Origin: Chthoniobacterales bacterium
Lineage (GTDB): Bacteria > Verrucomicrobiota > Verrucomicrobiia > Chthoniobacterales > JACTMZ01
Assembly: GCA_017853515.1 (NCBI GenBank)
Contig: JAFMJK010000005.1
Coordinates: 1 to 28,162, forward strand
Direction of reading: 5' to 3'
DNA length: 28,162 nucleotides
Shown here one piece after another: positions 1 to 7,280 of this stretch. The translations under genes and the position numbers were made by a program. Numbering within the stretch: the stretch's first letter is position 1; every line of letters begins with the position of its first letter. The notes below the pieces were generated by a model that did no database searches, was not told the DNA's origin, and worked only from the letters and a program-made list of their open reading frames with translations.

Positions 1-696
1 CGCCTGCCCATCGCCCCGGGTTGGGGAAATTTCGCGCGCTTGCTCACGCAAACCGATTTTGTCCGCTGGGTGGCCAATTCCCTCATGGTTTCGCTGGCCG
101 TGGCGGCGATCGGCGTGTTGCTTTCGTCGACCGCGGGCTACGCCCTCTCCCGCTTCCGCTTTTTCGGACGGTTGGCCGTGATGCAAAGCCTGCTCGTCAC
201 GCAAATCTTTCCCGCCACCATGCTGCTGCTTCCGATTTTCCTCATTCTCGTCCAATTCAAACTCATCAACACCTTCTTCGGCCTTCTTCTCATCTACCTG
301 GCCACCGTGCTGCCCTTCTGCATCTGGCAGATGAAGAATTTTTATGACAGCGTTCCCGAGACCGTGGAGGAAGCCGCGGCCATGGACGGATGCACGCCGG
401 GCGAAATTTTCCGCAGAGTGGTCCTTCCGGTCTCCGCGCCGGGGCTGGCCGTGGCTGCGCTGTTCTCTTTCGCGGCCGCGTGGAATGAATACGTGGTGGC
501 GGCCATTCTGCTGCAGGACGAGGAACTCTACACCTTGCCGCTCGGTCTGCGTCTTCTCCACACCGACAGTCCGGTCGGAACACCTTCCCTCTTTGCCGCC
601 GGGGCCCTCCTTGTCGCCGTGCCCATGCTCTCCCTTTACCTCGCGCTGAGCCGGTTCCTCGTCTCGCGCGTTCAGGACATCACCGTCCGGCACTAA
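1..696 (+). CDS. Carbohydrate ABC transporter permease, MalG type (5' truncated by window)
   Basis: Inner-membrane permease subunit of a binding-protein-dependent sugar ABC importer. The frame is open from the first base, so the start lies upstream; 231 codons are visible. Several hydrophobic segments are present, and the cytoplasmic EAA loop that docks the ATPase is clear (EEAAAMDGCTPGEIFRRVVLP, about visible residues 121-141), followed by a WNEY segment typical of MalG-type permeases. The C-terminus after the last membrane helix is short (VSRVQDITVRH). Partner permease, binding protein and ATPase would be expected upstream and are not in view. The stop codon overlaps that of the convergent queD by two bases. 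The substrate cannot be read from this fragment. Confidence 0.9.
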   Translation, partial: RLPIAPGWGNFARLLTQTDFVRWVANSLMVSLAVAAIGVLLSSTAGYALSRFRFFGRLAVMQSLLVTQIFPATMLLLPIFLILVQFKLINTFFGLLLIYLATVLPFCIWQMKNFYDSVPETVEEAAAMDGCTPGEIFRRVVLPVSAPGLAVAALFSFAAAWNEYVVAAILLQDEELYTLPLGLRLLHTDSPVGTPSLFAAGALLVAVPMLSLYLALSRFLVSRVQDITVRH

Positions 697-1055
697 TCGC
701 CGCGGTAAAGACAGCGCGAGGTCGGCGTTTCGTGGATCGCGATTTCGCTCAATCCCGGCAGCGAAGGCTTCAGCTTCCGCCACAGCCAAACGGCGAGGAG
801 TTCGAAAGTCGGATTTTCCAGACCGGGGATGTCGTTGAGGTAACGGTGGTCGAGTTCACCGATCAACGGTTTGACCAGGCGGCTGATCTCGGCGTGATCC
901 ATCAGCCACCCCGACCCGGGATCAACCGGGCCGGTCACCGAGACCTCCACCTTGTAGCTGTGACCGTGCATGCGGGCGCACTGGTGGTCGGGCGGGACAT
1001 TGGGCAGGGTGTGGGCCGCCTCGAAGTGGAAAAGTTTGGTCAGGGTGACACTCAT
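693..1055 (-). CDS. queD: 6-carboxy-tetrahydropterin synthase QueD
   Basis: Converts 7,8-dihydroneopterin triphosphate to 6-carboxy-5,6,7,8-tetrahydropterin, the second step towards preQ0 and queuosine. This start gives 120 aa, the normal length for the family, and leaves a 43-base gap after queE. The three zinc-binding histidines are H15 and the HGH pair H30/H32, with the catalytic cysteine at C26 in the HQCARMHGH stretch. The later LDHRYLND and IHETPTSRCLY motifs are also typical. An ATG three codons upstream (MPPMSVT) is an alternative start; neither has a strong Shine-Dalgarno. Sitting beside queE and folE2 favours QueD over a 6-pyruvoyl-tetrahydropterin synthase role. Confidence 0.9.
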   Translation of the reverse strand: MSVTLTKLFHFEAAHTLPNVPPDHQCARMHGHSYKVEVSVTGPVDPGSGWLMDHAEISRLVKPLIGELDHRYLNDIPGLENPTFELLAVWLWRKLKPSLPGLSEIAIHETPTSRCLYRGD

Positions 1056-1098
1056 CGGTGGCATCACGCTAGCGGAACCGGTCCCCCGCGGCAAACGG

Positions 1099-1743
1099 TC
1101 AGACGCCCCTCGCCCGCGGCTCCCAGATGAACTTGTGCATCTGCAACTGGAAACGCGCGGGAAGTTTGTCCTCCAACATCCACGACACCATGTCCGACGG
1201 CGGGATTTTTCCGAAGACGGGACTGAGCAGCACCGCGTTCACCTTGGCGGCCAGATCATGCCCGCGTATCTTCTCCCGCGCCCACTCGTAATCCTCCCGC
1301 GAGCCGACGACGAACTTCAACTCGTCGCGCGGCGTGAGATGCGCAATGTTCGCGTAAAGATTCCGTCCTTCCTCGCCGCTGGAGGGCGTTTTCAGATCCA
1401 TGATGCGATGCACCCGCGGGTCGACCGCCGCGATGTCGTGCGCCCCGGATGTTTCGAGCAGAACGGTGAAGCCGGCCTCGCAAAGCATATGGAGCAGGGG
1501 AACGCAGTTCGGCTGGAGCAAGGGCTCGCCGCCGGTCACCTCGACCAGCGGACAGCCGAAACTCCGGACTTTCTCCACGATTTCCCCGAGGGCCATTTTG
1601 TTTCCCTCGTAAAAGGCGTATTCGGTGTCGCAGTAGGTGCAGCGCAGGTCGCAGAAGGTCAGCCGGACAAAGACGCAGGGCAGGCCCGCCCAGGTGCTTT
1701 CGCCCTGCACGGACAGGTAGATCTCGTTCACCGTCAGTTTCAA
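1099..1743 (-). CDS. queE: 7-carboxy-7-deazaguanine synthase QueE (radical SAM)
   Basis: Radical-SAM enzyme that rearranges 6-carboxy-tetrahydropterin to 7-carboxy-7-deazaguanine in preQ0 synthesis. The cluster-binding motif CDLRCTYC supplies three cysteines in CxxxCxxC spacing, and VTGGEPLLQ is the SAM-binding GGEP motif. NEIYLSVQGES near the N-terminus is the family signature. I chose the TTG at 1743 because it gives MKLTVNEI, the usual QueE beginning, and 214 aa. The frame stays open upstream to another TTG at 1809, which would leave only 24 bases before divergent folE2 and would read through a palindrome; a GTG at 1731 is a third possibility. queD follows on the same strand. Confidence 0.88.
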   Translation of the reverse strand: MKLTVNEIYLSVQGESTWAGLPCVFVRLTFCDLRCTYCDTEYAFYEGNKMALGEIVEKVRSFGCPLVEVTGGEPLLQPNCVPLLHMLCEAGFTVLLETSGAHDIAAVDPRVHRIMDLKTPSSGEEGRNLYANIAHLTPRDELKFVVGSREDYEWAREKIRGHDLAAKVNAVLLSPVFGKIPPSDMVSWMLEDKLPARFQLQMHKFIWEPRARGV

Positions 1744-1793
1744 GCCATCGGAGCTTAGCCGAAGCGCCGGCCACGGCAAACCGGACAAATCAC

Positions 1794-1809
1794 TTTTGCC
1801 CTGGGGCAA
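1794..1809. promoter_or_regulatory. Palindrome in the queE/folE2 divergent region, possible operator
   Basis: TTTGCCC-TG-GGGCAAA is a perfect inverted repeat with 7-base arms and a 2-base spacer. It lies between folE2 (start 1834) and the preferred queE start (1743). Overlapping -10-like hexamers are nearby: TACATT on the plus strand (1817-1822) and TGTAAT on the minus strand (1820-1815). The minus-strand one would start RNA near 1808. It could be an operator or a leader hairpin. It does not match any regulator site I know, including Zur. Confidence 0.35.
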
Positions 1810-1833
1810 ACGCGATTACATTCCCGGCCTTCC

Positions 1834-2637
1834 ATGAAGAGCCCCGAAGACCATGCGACCGTTACGCTGAGGGATACCCAAAGCGAACGGGACCATCGGC
1901 GCATCGTCATCGACCGGGTGGGCGTGAAAAACCTGCGCTTCCCCATCCAAGTGGCGGTTGGCCCCGGCGAACCGCAAAGCACCATCGCCACCGTGCAGCT
2001 CACCGTGGAACTGCCCCAGGAATTCAAAGGGACCCACATGAGCCGCTTCCTCGAGGTGCTGCAGGCCCATGGGCCCGTCCTCCACCCCGAAGATATCGAG
2101 CACCTGCTCGGCTCGCTCATCGAGCGCCTGCACAGCAAACGCTCGCACCTCGACTTCGAATTTCCTTTTTTCCTCGAGAAAAAAGCGCCGGTCACGGGCG
2201 CGCCCGGACTCGTCGACTACACCGCGCGCTTCAGCGCGACTTCGGACGGCGATTCGCACGATCTCGTCACCACCGTGGTGGCCAATGTGACCACGCTCTG
2301 CCCCTGCTCCAAAGCGATCAGTGAAACCGGCGCGCACAACCAGCGCGGTCAGGTCACCCTCAGCCTGCGCTCCAAAAAACCGCTGCCTCTCGCCGAAATG
2401 GTTTCTCTCATCGAGACCTCGGCCAGCAGCGAGTTGTACAGTGTCCTCAAGCGCCCGGACGAAAAGGCGGTGACCGAACGCGCCTACGCCAACCCGGTGT
2501 TCGTCGAAGACCTCGTGCGCAATGTCGCGGCCAAAGTCATCGCCGACCCGCGCATCACCTGGTGGCAGGTCGAGGCGGAAAATTTCGAGAGCATCCACAA
2601 CCACAACGCCTACGCTTTGGTCGAGAAGCACACATGA
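1834..2637 (+). CDS. folE2: GTP cyclohydrolase FolE2 (type IB)
   Basis: Makes 7,8-dihydroneopterin triphosphate from GTP, the entry step for both folate and queuosine precursors. The 267-aa protein is the FolE2 (COG1469) type, not FolE1; FolE2 enzymes use metals other than zinc. The catalytic cysteine region is TTLCPCSKAIS (about residues 160-170), followed by HNQRGQVTLSLR, and HNHNAYALVE closes the C-terminus. It is divergent from queE and queD, whose substrate it supplies. Its TGA overlaps the ATG of the next gene as ATGA, so the carboxypeptidase gene is probably translationally coupled although functionally unrelated. Confidence 0.93.
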   Translation: MKSPEDHATVTLRDTQSERDHRRIVIDRVGVKNLRFPIQVAVGPGEPQSTIATVQLTVELPQEFKGTHMSRFLEVLQAHGPVLHPEDIEHLLGSLIERLHSKRSHLDFEFPFFLEKKAPVTGAPGLVDYTARFSATSDGDSHDLVTTVVANVTTLCPCSKAISETGAHNQRGQVTLSLRSKKPLPLAEMVSLIETSASSELYSVLKRPDEKAVTERAYANPVFVEDLVRNVAAKVIADPRITWWQVEAENFESIHNHNAYALVEKHT

Positions 2638-3545
2638 AGACCGCCTTGTTTCTTGTTCCCGTTCTGTTTCTCGCCGGCTGCGCTTCCGCGCCGCGGGAAG
2701 TCCGCCGCGCCGAATCCGCCGCGCCGGCGGTCGCCTCGGCGCCGTCCCCGTCGCCCGTCTGGCCGGGCAACGCCCCTTCGCTCGCGGCGGAGTCGGCCAT
2801 CGTCATCGACGCGCACAGCGGCGAAGTCCTCTTCCAGAAAAACGCCGACGCCCGACGGCCCGCGGCCAGCACGCAAAAGCTGCTCACCGCCTTGATGATC
2901 ACCAAGCGCGGCGGACTCGACGGCAGCATGATGATCATGCCGGAGGACACGCGGGTCGAACCGACCAAGCTCGGACTGCGGCCCGGCGAGCGATACGCGC
3001 GGCGCTCGCTGCTCGAGGCCATCATGGTCAAGAGCTGCAACGACGCGTGCACCGCCCTGGCGCGCGACCACAGCGGAAGCGACGGCACCTTCGCCATGAA
3101 CATGAACCAGGCCGCGTGGGCGCTCGGTGCGCGCAGTTCCCATTTTGCCAACAGCCACGGCCTTCCCGCCCCGCAGTATTCCACCGCGCGGGATATCGCG
3201 CGCATCGCTTTTTACGCTTACCGCAATCCCGAATTGCGCCGGATGATGCGCCAGCAGCACGCGGTTTTCCGCCACAACAGCGGACGCATCACCGTGCTCA
3301 AGGCGACCAACAAACTGCTCGCCCGCTCGCCCGCCTACACCGGCATGAAAACCGGCTACACCGACGCCGCCGGACGCTGCCTCGTCTCGAGCGGACGACC
3401 CGGCGGACGCGAAGTCATCCTCGTGCAACTCGGGAGCAAGACGAAATACATCTTCGACGATGCCGAGCGGCTCATGTCCTGGGCCGGACGTCCGTCCTAC
3501 CACGGTCCGGTGGCATCCGCCGGCACGACCTACGGGACGTTCTAG
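2634..3545 (+). CDS. D-alanyl-D-alanine carboxypeptidase, S11 family lipoprotein
   Basis: Penicillin-binding-type peptidase predicted to trim pentapeptide side chains of peptidoglycan in the periplasm. The 303-aa precursor starts with MKTALFLVPVLFLAGC, a type II signal with lipobox LAGC (C16). Catalytic motifs are in order: S79-T-Q-K82 (SxxK), S134-C-N136 (SxN) and K239-T-G241 (KTG). After these the protein ends at GTTYGTF without the PBP5 beta-domain or amphipathic C-terminal anchor, so anchoring would be by the N-terminal lipid. The start overlaps the folE2 stop; an upstream in-frame ATG at 2562 would lack a signal peptide. The stop overlaps the convergent glycosyltransferase gene. Confidence 0.9.
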   Translation: MKTALFLVPVLFLAGCASAPREVRRAESAAPAVASAPSPSPVWPGNAPSLAAESAIVIDAHSGEVLFQKNADARRPAASTQKLLTALMITKRGGLDGSMMIMPEDTRVEPTKLGLRPGERYARRSLLEAIMVKSCNDACTALARDHSGSDGTFAMNMNQAAWALGARSSHFANSHGLPAPQYSTARDIARIAFYAYRNPELRRMMRQQHAVFRHNSGRITVLKATNKLLARSPAYTGMKTGYTDAAGRCLVSSGRPGGREVILVQLGSKTKYIFDDAERLMSWAGRPSYHGPVASAGTTYGTF

Positions 3546-4642
3546 GCGCTGAGCGCCGCGATGAATTCCGCGGTCTGGCGCGCCGCGGCCGGATGACTGA
3601 CACGCTGCAGATTTTCGCGCCAGCGTTTCCATCCCGCCCCGCCGCTTTCCAGCATCGCGGCGCGCACCGCCTCGATGATGGCCTCGGGCGTGGTGGCCAG
3701 CGTGCCCGCCCCGAGATCGGCCAGCAATTCGACATTGCCCTCTTCCTGGCCGGCGACAACGTGGCTGATGATCATGGGACGCGCGATGGCCAGCGTTTCC
3801 TGCACGATGGCGCCCCCCGCCTTGCCGATGAAAAGGTGGCTTTCGGCCAACAACTCCGGCATCCGGTCGGTCCAACCGTGCAGGGAAAATGAACTCATGG
3901 GCACGTCGAGCCTCTTCAGGAAGTCGTGGAGATGCCGGTGGCGGCCCGTGACCACGGTGAGATGGATCCCTTCGAGCGCGGTGAGGCCGCGCACCACTTT
4001 GCCCACCGTGCGACGGCTGGCCGAGGGCAGGTAGAGAATTTTCCACGGCGGCCCGGGCGGCAGCGGCCGCTTGGCCAACTCTTCGAAACGGGGACTGACC
4101 GGAAAGCCGAGCACTTTGATTTTTTCCCGGGGAACTCCGGCCGCCGCCATGGCATCGGCGGTCGGTTCGTTGGCCACGAGATCCCAGTCGGCCGGGGCGC
4201 GGTTCCACACGCGGTTGATGACGATCGAATCGGTCACCACCATGAAATGCGGGCACGTGGCGACTTCGCCGGACTCCATGAGCGCGCGGAGCAAATAGGA
4301 ATAGACGGGATAGGTCGTGACCACCGCCGCCGGTTTTTTCTCGAGCAGGAGCGCGCGCATGGCGGCTTTGAGTTTGCCCAGCGTCGGCAAGGTCGCCTCG
4401 AACACCGGGGTCTTGTCGAATACGTGGAAGAAAGCCTTCCAGGTGACCGGCACGCGCTGGATGGAAATGTTGTAGGCCACCTGCAGGAACTTCGAGGCGC
4501 CGGGGTTCACCTCGACGTAGGTGTCGTGCACCTCCGCATCGAATCCGGGCATGTGCTCGAACACGTCCTGCAGGTTGCGTGCCGCGGAATTGTGCCCGTC
4601 GCCGAAGCCCGTTGTGAAAATGAGGATTTTCTTGTTGCTCAC
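3542..4642 (-). CDS. MGDG-synthase-type (GT28) lipid glycosyltransferase
   Basis: Predicted to transfer a sugar from a nucleotide sugar to diacylglycerol or a related lipid at the inner membrane. The 366-aa protein opens with KILIFTTGFGDGHNSAA, the signature of the monogalactosyldiacylglycerol synthase N-terminal domain. The C-terminal half carries the GT28 donor-binding region, including HLFIGKAGGAIVQETLA. I chose the GTG at 4642 because it starts right at this conserved N-terminus and lies 4 bases after the stop of the upstream TPR gene; the frame extends to 4693, overlapping that gene. Its place at the end of a fatty-acid-modification operon supports a membrane lipid substrate. Sugar and acceptor are not determined. 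Confidence 0.85.
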   Translation of the reverse strand: MSNKKILIFTTGFGDGHNSAARNLQDVFEHMPGFDAEVHDTYVEVNPGASKFLQVAYNISIQRVPVTWKAFFHVFDKTPVFEATLPTLGKLKAAMRALLLEKKPAAVVTTYPVYSYLLRALMESGEVATCPHFMVVTDSIVINRVWNRAPADWDLVANEPTADAMAAAGVPREKIKVLGFPVSPRFEELAKRPLPPGPPWKILYLPSASRRTVGKVVRGLTALEGIHLTVVTGRHRHLHDFLKRLDVPMSSFSLHGWTDRMPELLAESHLFIGKAGGAIVQETLAIARPMIISHVVAGQEEGNVELLADLGAGTLATTPEAIIEAVRAAMLESGGAGWKRWRENLQRVSHPAAARQTAEFIAALSA

Positions 4643-4646
4643 CGGA

Positions 4647-5390
4647 TCACAATTCGCGCAAAGCGGCCTTCGCCCTTGCTTGGGCCTCGCCATCGTCTTT
4701 CGTGCGGCGCGGCAGGGTCAGGGACTTCTCCAACGCGCGGCGCGCCTCGTCTTTTTTCTCCAAGGCAAGATACCCGCGCCCGAGTTCGGCCTGGAAAAGC
4801 GCGTTGTCCGGCTCGAGCTGCGCCGCTTTGCCCAGACAACGCACCGCTTCCTCGTAGGAGGCGGGCGGCATTTTCCCGTAGATGACTTCGGCCAGTTTTT
4901 TGAGCAGCGGATTGAGCGAGGCAATCTCGTAGTTCCAGCGCCCGAGCATGTGCCAGCCGAGCGCGTAGCCGGGCTGGAGGCGGATCGCTTCCGAGGCCTC
5001 CTGCTTGACGACTTTGGAAAGTTCCAACTTCGTCTTGGCGTCGCTGTAGAATCCGAGCCGCGCGGCGGCCACCGCGACAGTCAGCCGGCCTTCGGGATTG
5101 TTCGGGTCGAGCTTCTTCGCCTTCAGCGCGGTGTCGTAGCCCTGCTGGGCCAGCCGCAACTTCTCCGCTTTGCCCGGCGCGTCCAGCGCCAGTTCCACAT
5201 ATTGCTTGGCGATCTTGCGCAGGATGACCGGATCGTCCGGATTTTCCGCAAGCGCCTTTTGGTAGGCGGCCAGCGCCTCGGCCGACTTGAATTGCCGCTC
5301 GAAGCTGTCGCCCTGCTCGATCCACTCCGCGGACGCGTGCAAAGTCGAGGCCGCCGCCAAAGCGACGAAGGCACCAAGCAAAAACCTCAT
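4647..5390 (-). CDS. Exported TPR protein resembling the RMDN/PTPIP51 TPR domain
   Basis: A 247-aa protein with a cleavable signal peptide (about residues 1-21, ending ASA) followed by tetratricopeptide helices to the C-terminus. The segment GWHMLGRWNYEIASLNPLLK, then KMPPASYEEAVRCLGKA, matches my memory of the eukaryotic regulator-of-microtubule-dynamics (RMDN, PTPIP51) TPR fold more closely than a generic TPR. In PTPIP51 that domain binds phospholipids. The ATG overlaps the upstream methyltransferase stop as ATGA, and the glycosyltransferase starts 4 bases after its stop, so it is embedded in the lipid operon. A periplasmic lipid-binding or scaffold role is inference only. Confidence 0.8.
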   Translation of the reverse strand: MRFLLGAFVALAAASTLHASAEWIEQGDSFERQFKSAEALAAYQKALAENPDDPVILRKIAKQYVELALDAPGKAEKLRLAQQGYDTALKAKKLDPNNPEGRLTVAVAAARLGFYSDAKTKLELSKVVKQEASEAIRLQPGYALGWHMLGRWNYEIASLNPLLKKLAEVIYGKMPPASYEEAVRCLGKAAQLEPDNALFQAELGRGYLALEKKDEARRALEKSLTLPRRTKDDGEAQARAKAALREL

Positions 5391-6418
5391 TTGGCGAAAA
5401 GATAATGCGAGACGATCCATTCCTCGCCGTAGCGGTATCCCCAAAGTCCCGCGCACGCCATGAAAAAGACACGCCAGTAGACGCGCCACTTGGTCACATT
5501 GCCCGCGCCGTAGGTCGCGGCAAGAATCGGGGTGATCTGCGCCTCGTTCTTGTCCATGTTGGCCAGCCAAGCCTCGGATGTGCGCGCGTAATGCGTTCCA
5601 TTGACGCACCAGTGATCGCGCAACTTGAGATCGTCCTGGAAATACGCGAGCAAATCGTCCGAGGGCATCGTGCCGCCCTCGAAGAAATACCGCGTGATCC
5701 AGTCGCTCGGGTCGGTCCCCTCGAAATGATAGGCAAGCGTGCGGTGGGTGAAGATGTGCACGAAAAGCAGCCCGCCGGGCTTCATCCATGACGCCACTTT
5801 GCGCAGGAGCAGTTCGTAATTCTTCATGTGCTCGAACATCTCGACCGACACCACCCGGTCGAATTCCTCCCGTGGCAAATCCAACTCGGCCACATTGGCC
5901 GTGTGGATCTCCACGTTGCGCAGCCCGCGCCGGGCCGCCTCGCCCATGATGTATTCCCGCTGCGTCCGCGAATTGGAGACCCCGAGAATCCGCGAGTCCG
6001 GGTATTTCTCCGCCATCCACAAAGTCAGCGATCCCCAGCCGCAACCCAGCTCCAGCACGCGCTGTCCGTTTTCCAAACGCGCGCGCCGGCAACTCAGCGC
6101 CAGCATCGCTTCCTCCGATTCCTCGAAGCTGGTGTGCCGCGTCGGCCAGAGTCCGCTGCTGTATTTCATGCGCGGACCCAGCACGTATTTGAAAAATTCG
6201 GTCGGCACTTCGTAGTGCTGTTCGTTGGCCTCGCGCGTCTTCACCGCGATGGGCATCGACTTGAGTTCGCGCACGAAATCCATCAGCGCCTTCTGCTGCG
6301 CCTCCACCCCGCCGCGGTTTTCGTCCTTCAGCTTGCGGGACAAAAGCTGGTTGATCCCCGCGCGGATGACAAAATCCGGCAGCAGTCCTTTTTCCAAAAC
6401 CCGATCCAAAAAGCTCAT
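5387..6418 (-). CDS. SAM-dependent methyltransferase, CFA/coclaurine-N-methyltransferase-like
   Basis: Class I methyltransferase of the cyclopropane-fatty-acid synthase superfamily, 343 aa, shorter at the N-terminus than a true CFA synthase. SAM motif I is VLELGCGWGSLTLWMAEKYP. The region VSVEMFEHMKNYELLL, then DWITRYFFEGGTMPS and NGTHYARTSEAWL, is strikingly like plant coclaurine N-methyltransferase and its bacterial relatives. The ATG at 6418 is the first methionine before a plausible N-terminus; upstream frame is out of the gene. It follows the DUF1295 gene after 64 bases containing a hairpin repeat, and overlaps the TPR gene. Substrate is unknown; an unsaturated acyl chain is the likeliest from context. 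Confidence 0.87.
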   Translation of the reverse strand: MSFLDRVLEKGLLPDFVIRAGINQLLSRKLKDENRGGVEAQQKALMDFVRELKSMPIAVKTREANEQHYEVPTEFFKYVLGPRMKYSSGLWPTRHTSFEESEEAMLALSCRRARLENGQRVLELGCGWGSLTLWMAEKYPDSRILGVSNSRTQREYIMGEAARRGLRNVEIHTANVAELDLPREEFDRVVSVEMFEHMKNYELLLRKVASWMKPGGLLFVHIFTHRTLAYHFEGTDPSDWITRYFFEGGTMPSDDLLAYFQDDLKLRDHWCVNGTHYARTSEAWLANMDKNEAQITPILAATYGAGNVTKWRVYWRVFFMACAGLWGYRYGEEWIVSHYLFAK

Positions 6419-6435
6419 TTGTATTATTTCCGGTG

Positions 6436-6461
6436 GTAGGGACGGCTGGCCCAGCCGTCCG
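6436..6461. repeat. GTAGGGAC-type palindromic intergenic repeat (single module)
   Basis: Arms GGACGGCTGG and CCAGCCGTCC (6440-6449 and 6451-6460) form a perfect 10-base stem, headed by GGTAGG. It occupies most of the short gap between the DUF1295 gene and the methyltransferase. The head matches the left arm of the larger repeat at 23339-23404. On the plus strand it is followed by a T-rich run, but no plus-strand gene ends here. Confidence 0.75.
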
Positions 6462-6482
6462 CTGCCTTTTCTTTTTTCATCC

Positions 6483-7280
6483 TTACGCCCTCGGCCACCA
6501 CGGGAAAAATGCGTTCGTGGTCCGCTGATACTGCCGGTAATCCTCGCCGCGCGAACGCAGCGCGTGCTCCTCGGTGGCCTTGATGCCGGTGATGCGGGTG
6601 AGGAAGAAATACATGAGCGCGGGAGCATAGACCGCCATCCACCCGCCCGGCGAGCCCAGCGCGTAGAGAAAATATCCGACCCAGACCAACCACTCGCAGA
6701 AGTAATTCGGATGGCGCGAGTAATTCCAGAGCCCGACGCGGCACGTCTTTCCTTTGTTGGCCGGATTTTTGCGGAACCGGGCCAGTTGCGCGTCGGCCGC
6801 CGACTCGCCGAGCATGCCGGCCAACCACAAAGCGACGCCCGCATACTCGAGCAAACCGAGGCCCGGCGCGCCATTGATGAACACGAGCACGAAGGGAACG
6901 CTGAGCAAGGCGATGAGCACTCCTTGCGCCTCGAAAAATCCGAAAAACATGAGCCACGTCCGGTTCGGAAACTGCCGCCGCAACGTCGCGTAGCGCCCGT
7001 CCTCTTCCGGATGATGTTTGGCCACGCGGATCAGCAAGTAGGTCCCCAGCCGCGCCGCCCAAATGGCGACCATCAGGACCAAGATGAAATTGCGCGTCAC
7101 GTTGCCTTGGGCGACCGCCGCGCACACCGCCGCCACCGGGATGAATCCGTAAGACCAGAAAATATCGACGATCCCCGCGTTGTTCAGCACCCGCGCGAGC
7201 AGCCAGACGCCGGCCATCATGACAACCGGGATAACCAACGCGAAAACCATCAGCCGCCAGAACTCGGCCCACTCCGGCAT
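6483..7280 (-). CDS. DUF1295 integral membrane protein (steroid 5-alpha-reductase/ICMT-like)
   Basis: A 265-aa protein with about six hydrophobic segments. The C-terminal part has GLWNYSRHPNYFCEWLVWVG and EEHALRSRGEDYRQYQRTT, the conserved block shared by DUF1295, isoprenylcysteine methyltransferases and steroid-5-alpha-reductase C-terminal domains. DUF1295 genes commonly accompany cfa and DUF1365 genes; their reaction is not established to my knowledge. The ATG at 7280 shares its first base with the stop of cfa (TGATG), which fixes the start better than a GTG three codons earlier. It is presumably an inner-membrane reductase or methyltransferase acting on lipid. Confidence 0.85.
   Translation of the reverse strand: MPEWAEFWRLMVFALVIPVVMMAGVWLLARVLNNAGIVDIFWSYGFIPVAAVCAAVAQGNVTRNFILVLMVAIWAARLGTYLLIRVAKHHPEEDGRYATLRRQFPNRTWLMFFGFFEAQGVLIALLSVPFVLVFINGAPGLGLLEYAGVALWLAGMLGESAADAQLARFRKNPANKGKTCRVGLWNYSRHPNYFCEWLVWVGYFLYALGSPGGWMAVYAPALMYFFLTRITGIKATEEHALRSRGEDYRQYQRTTNAFFPWWPRA

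Noticed and set aside
1744..1833. preQ1 riboswitch before queE or folE2
   Set aside because: The gap is too short, and no aptamer-like A-rich tail or pseudoknot pattern is visible.
2610..4256. 548-codon minus-strand open frame
   Set aside because: It crosses the carboxypeptidase gene antisense and the glycosyltransferase gene in another frame; both are recognisable and it has no motif of its own.
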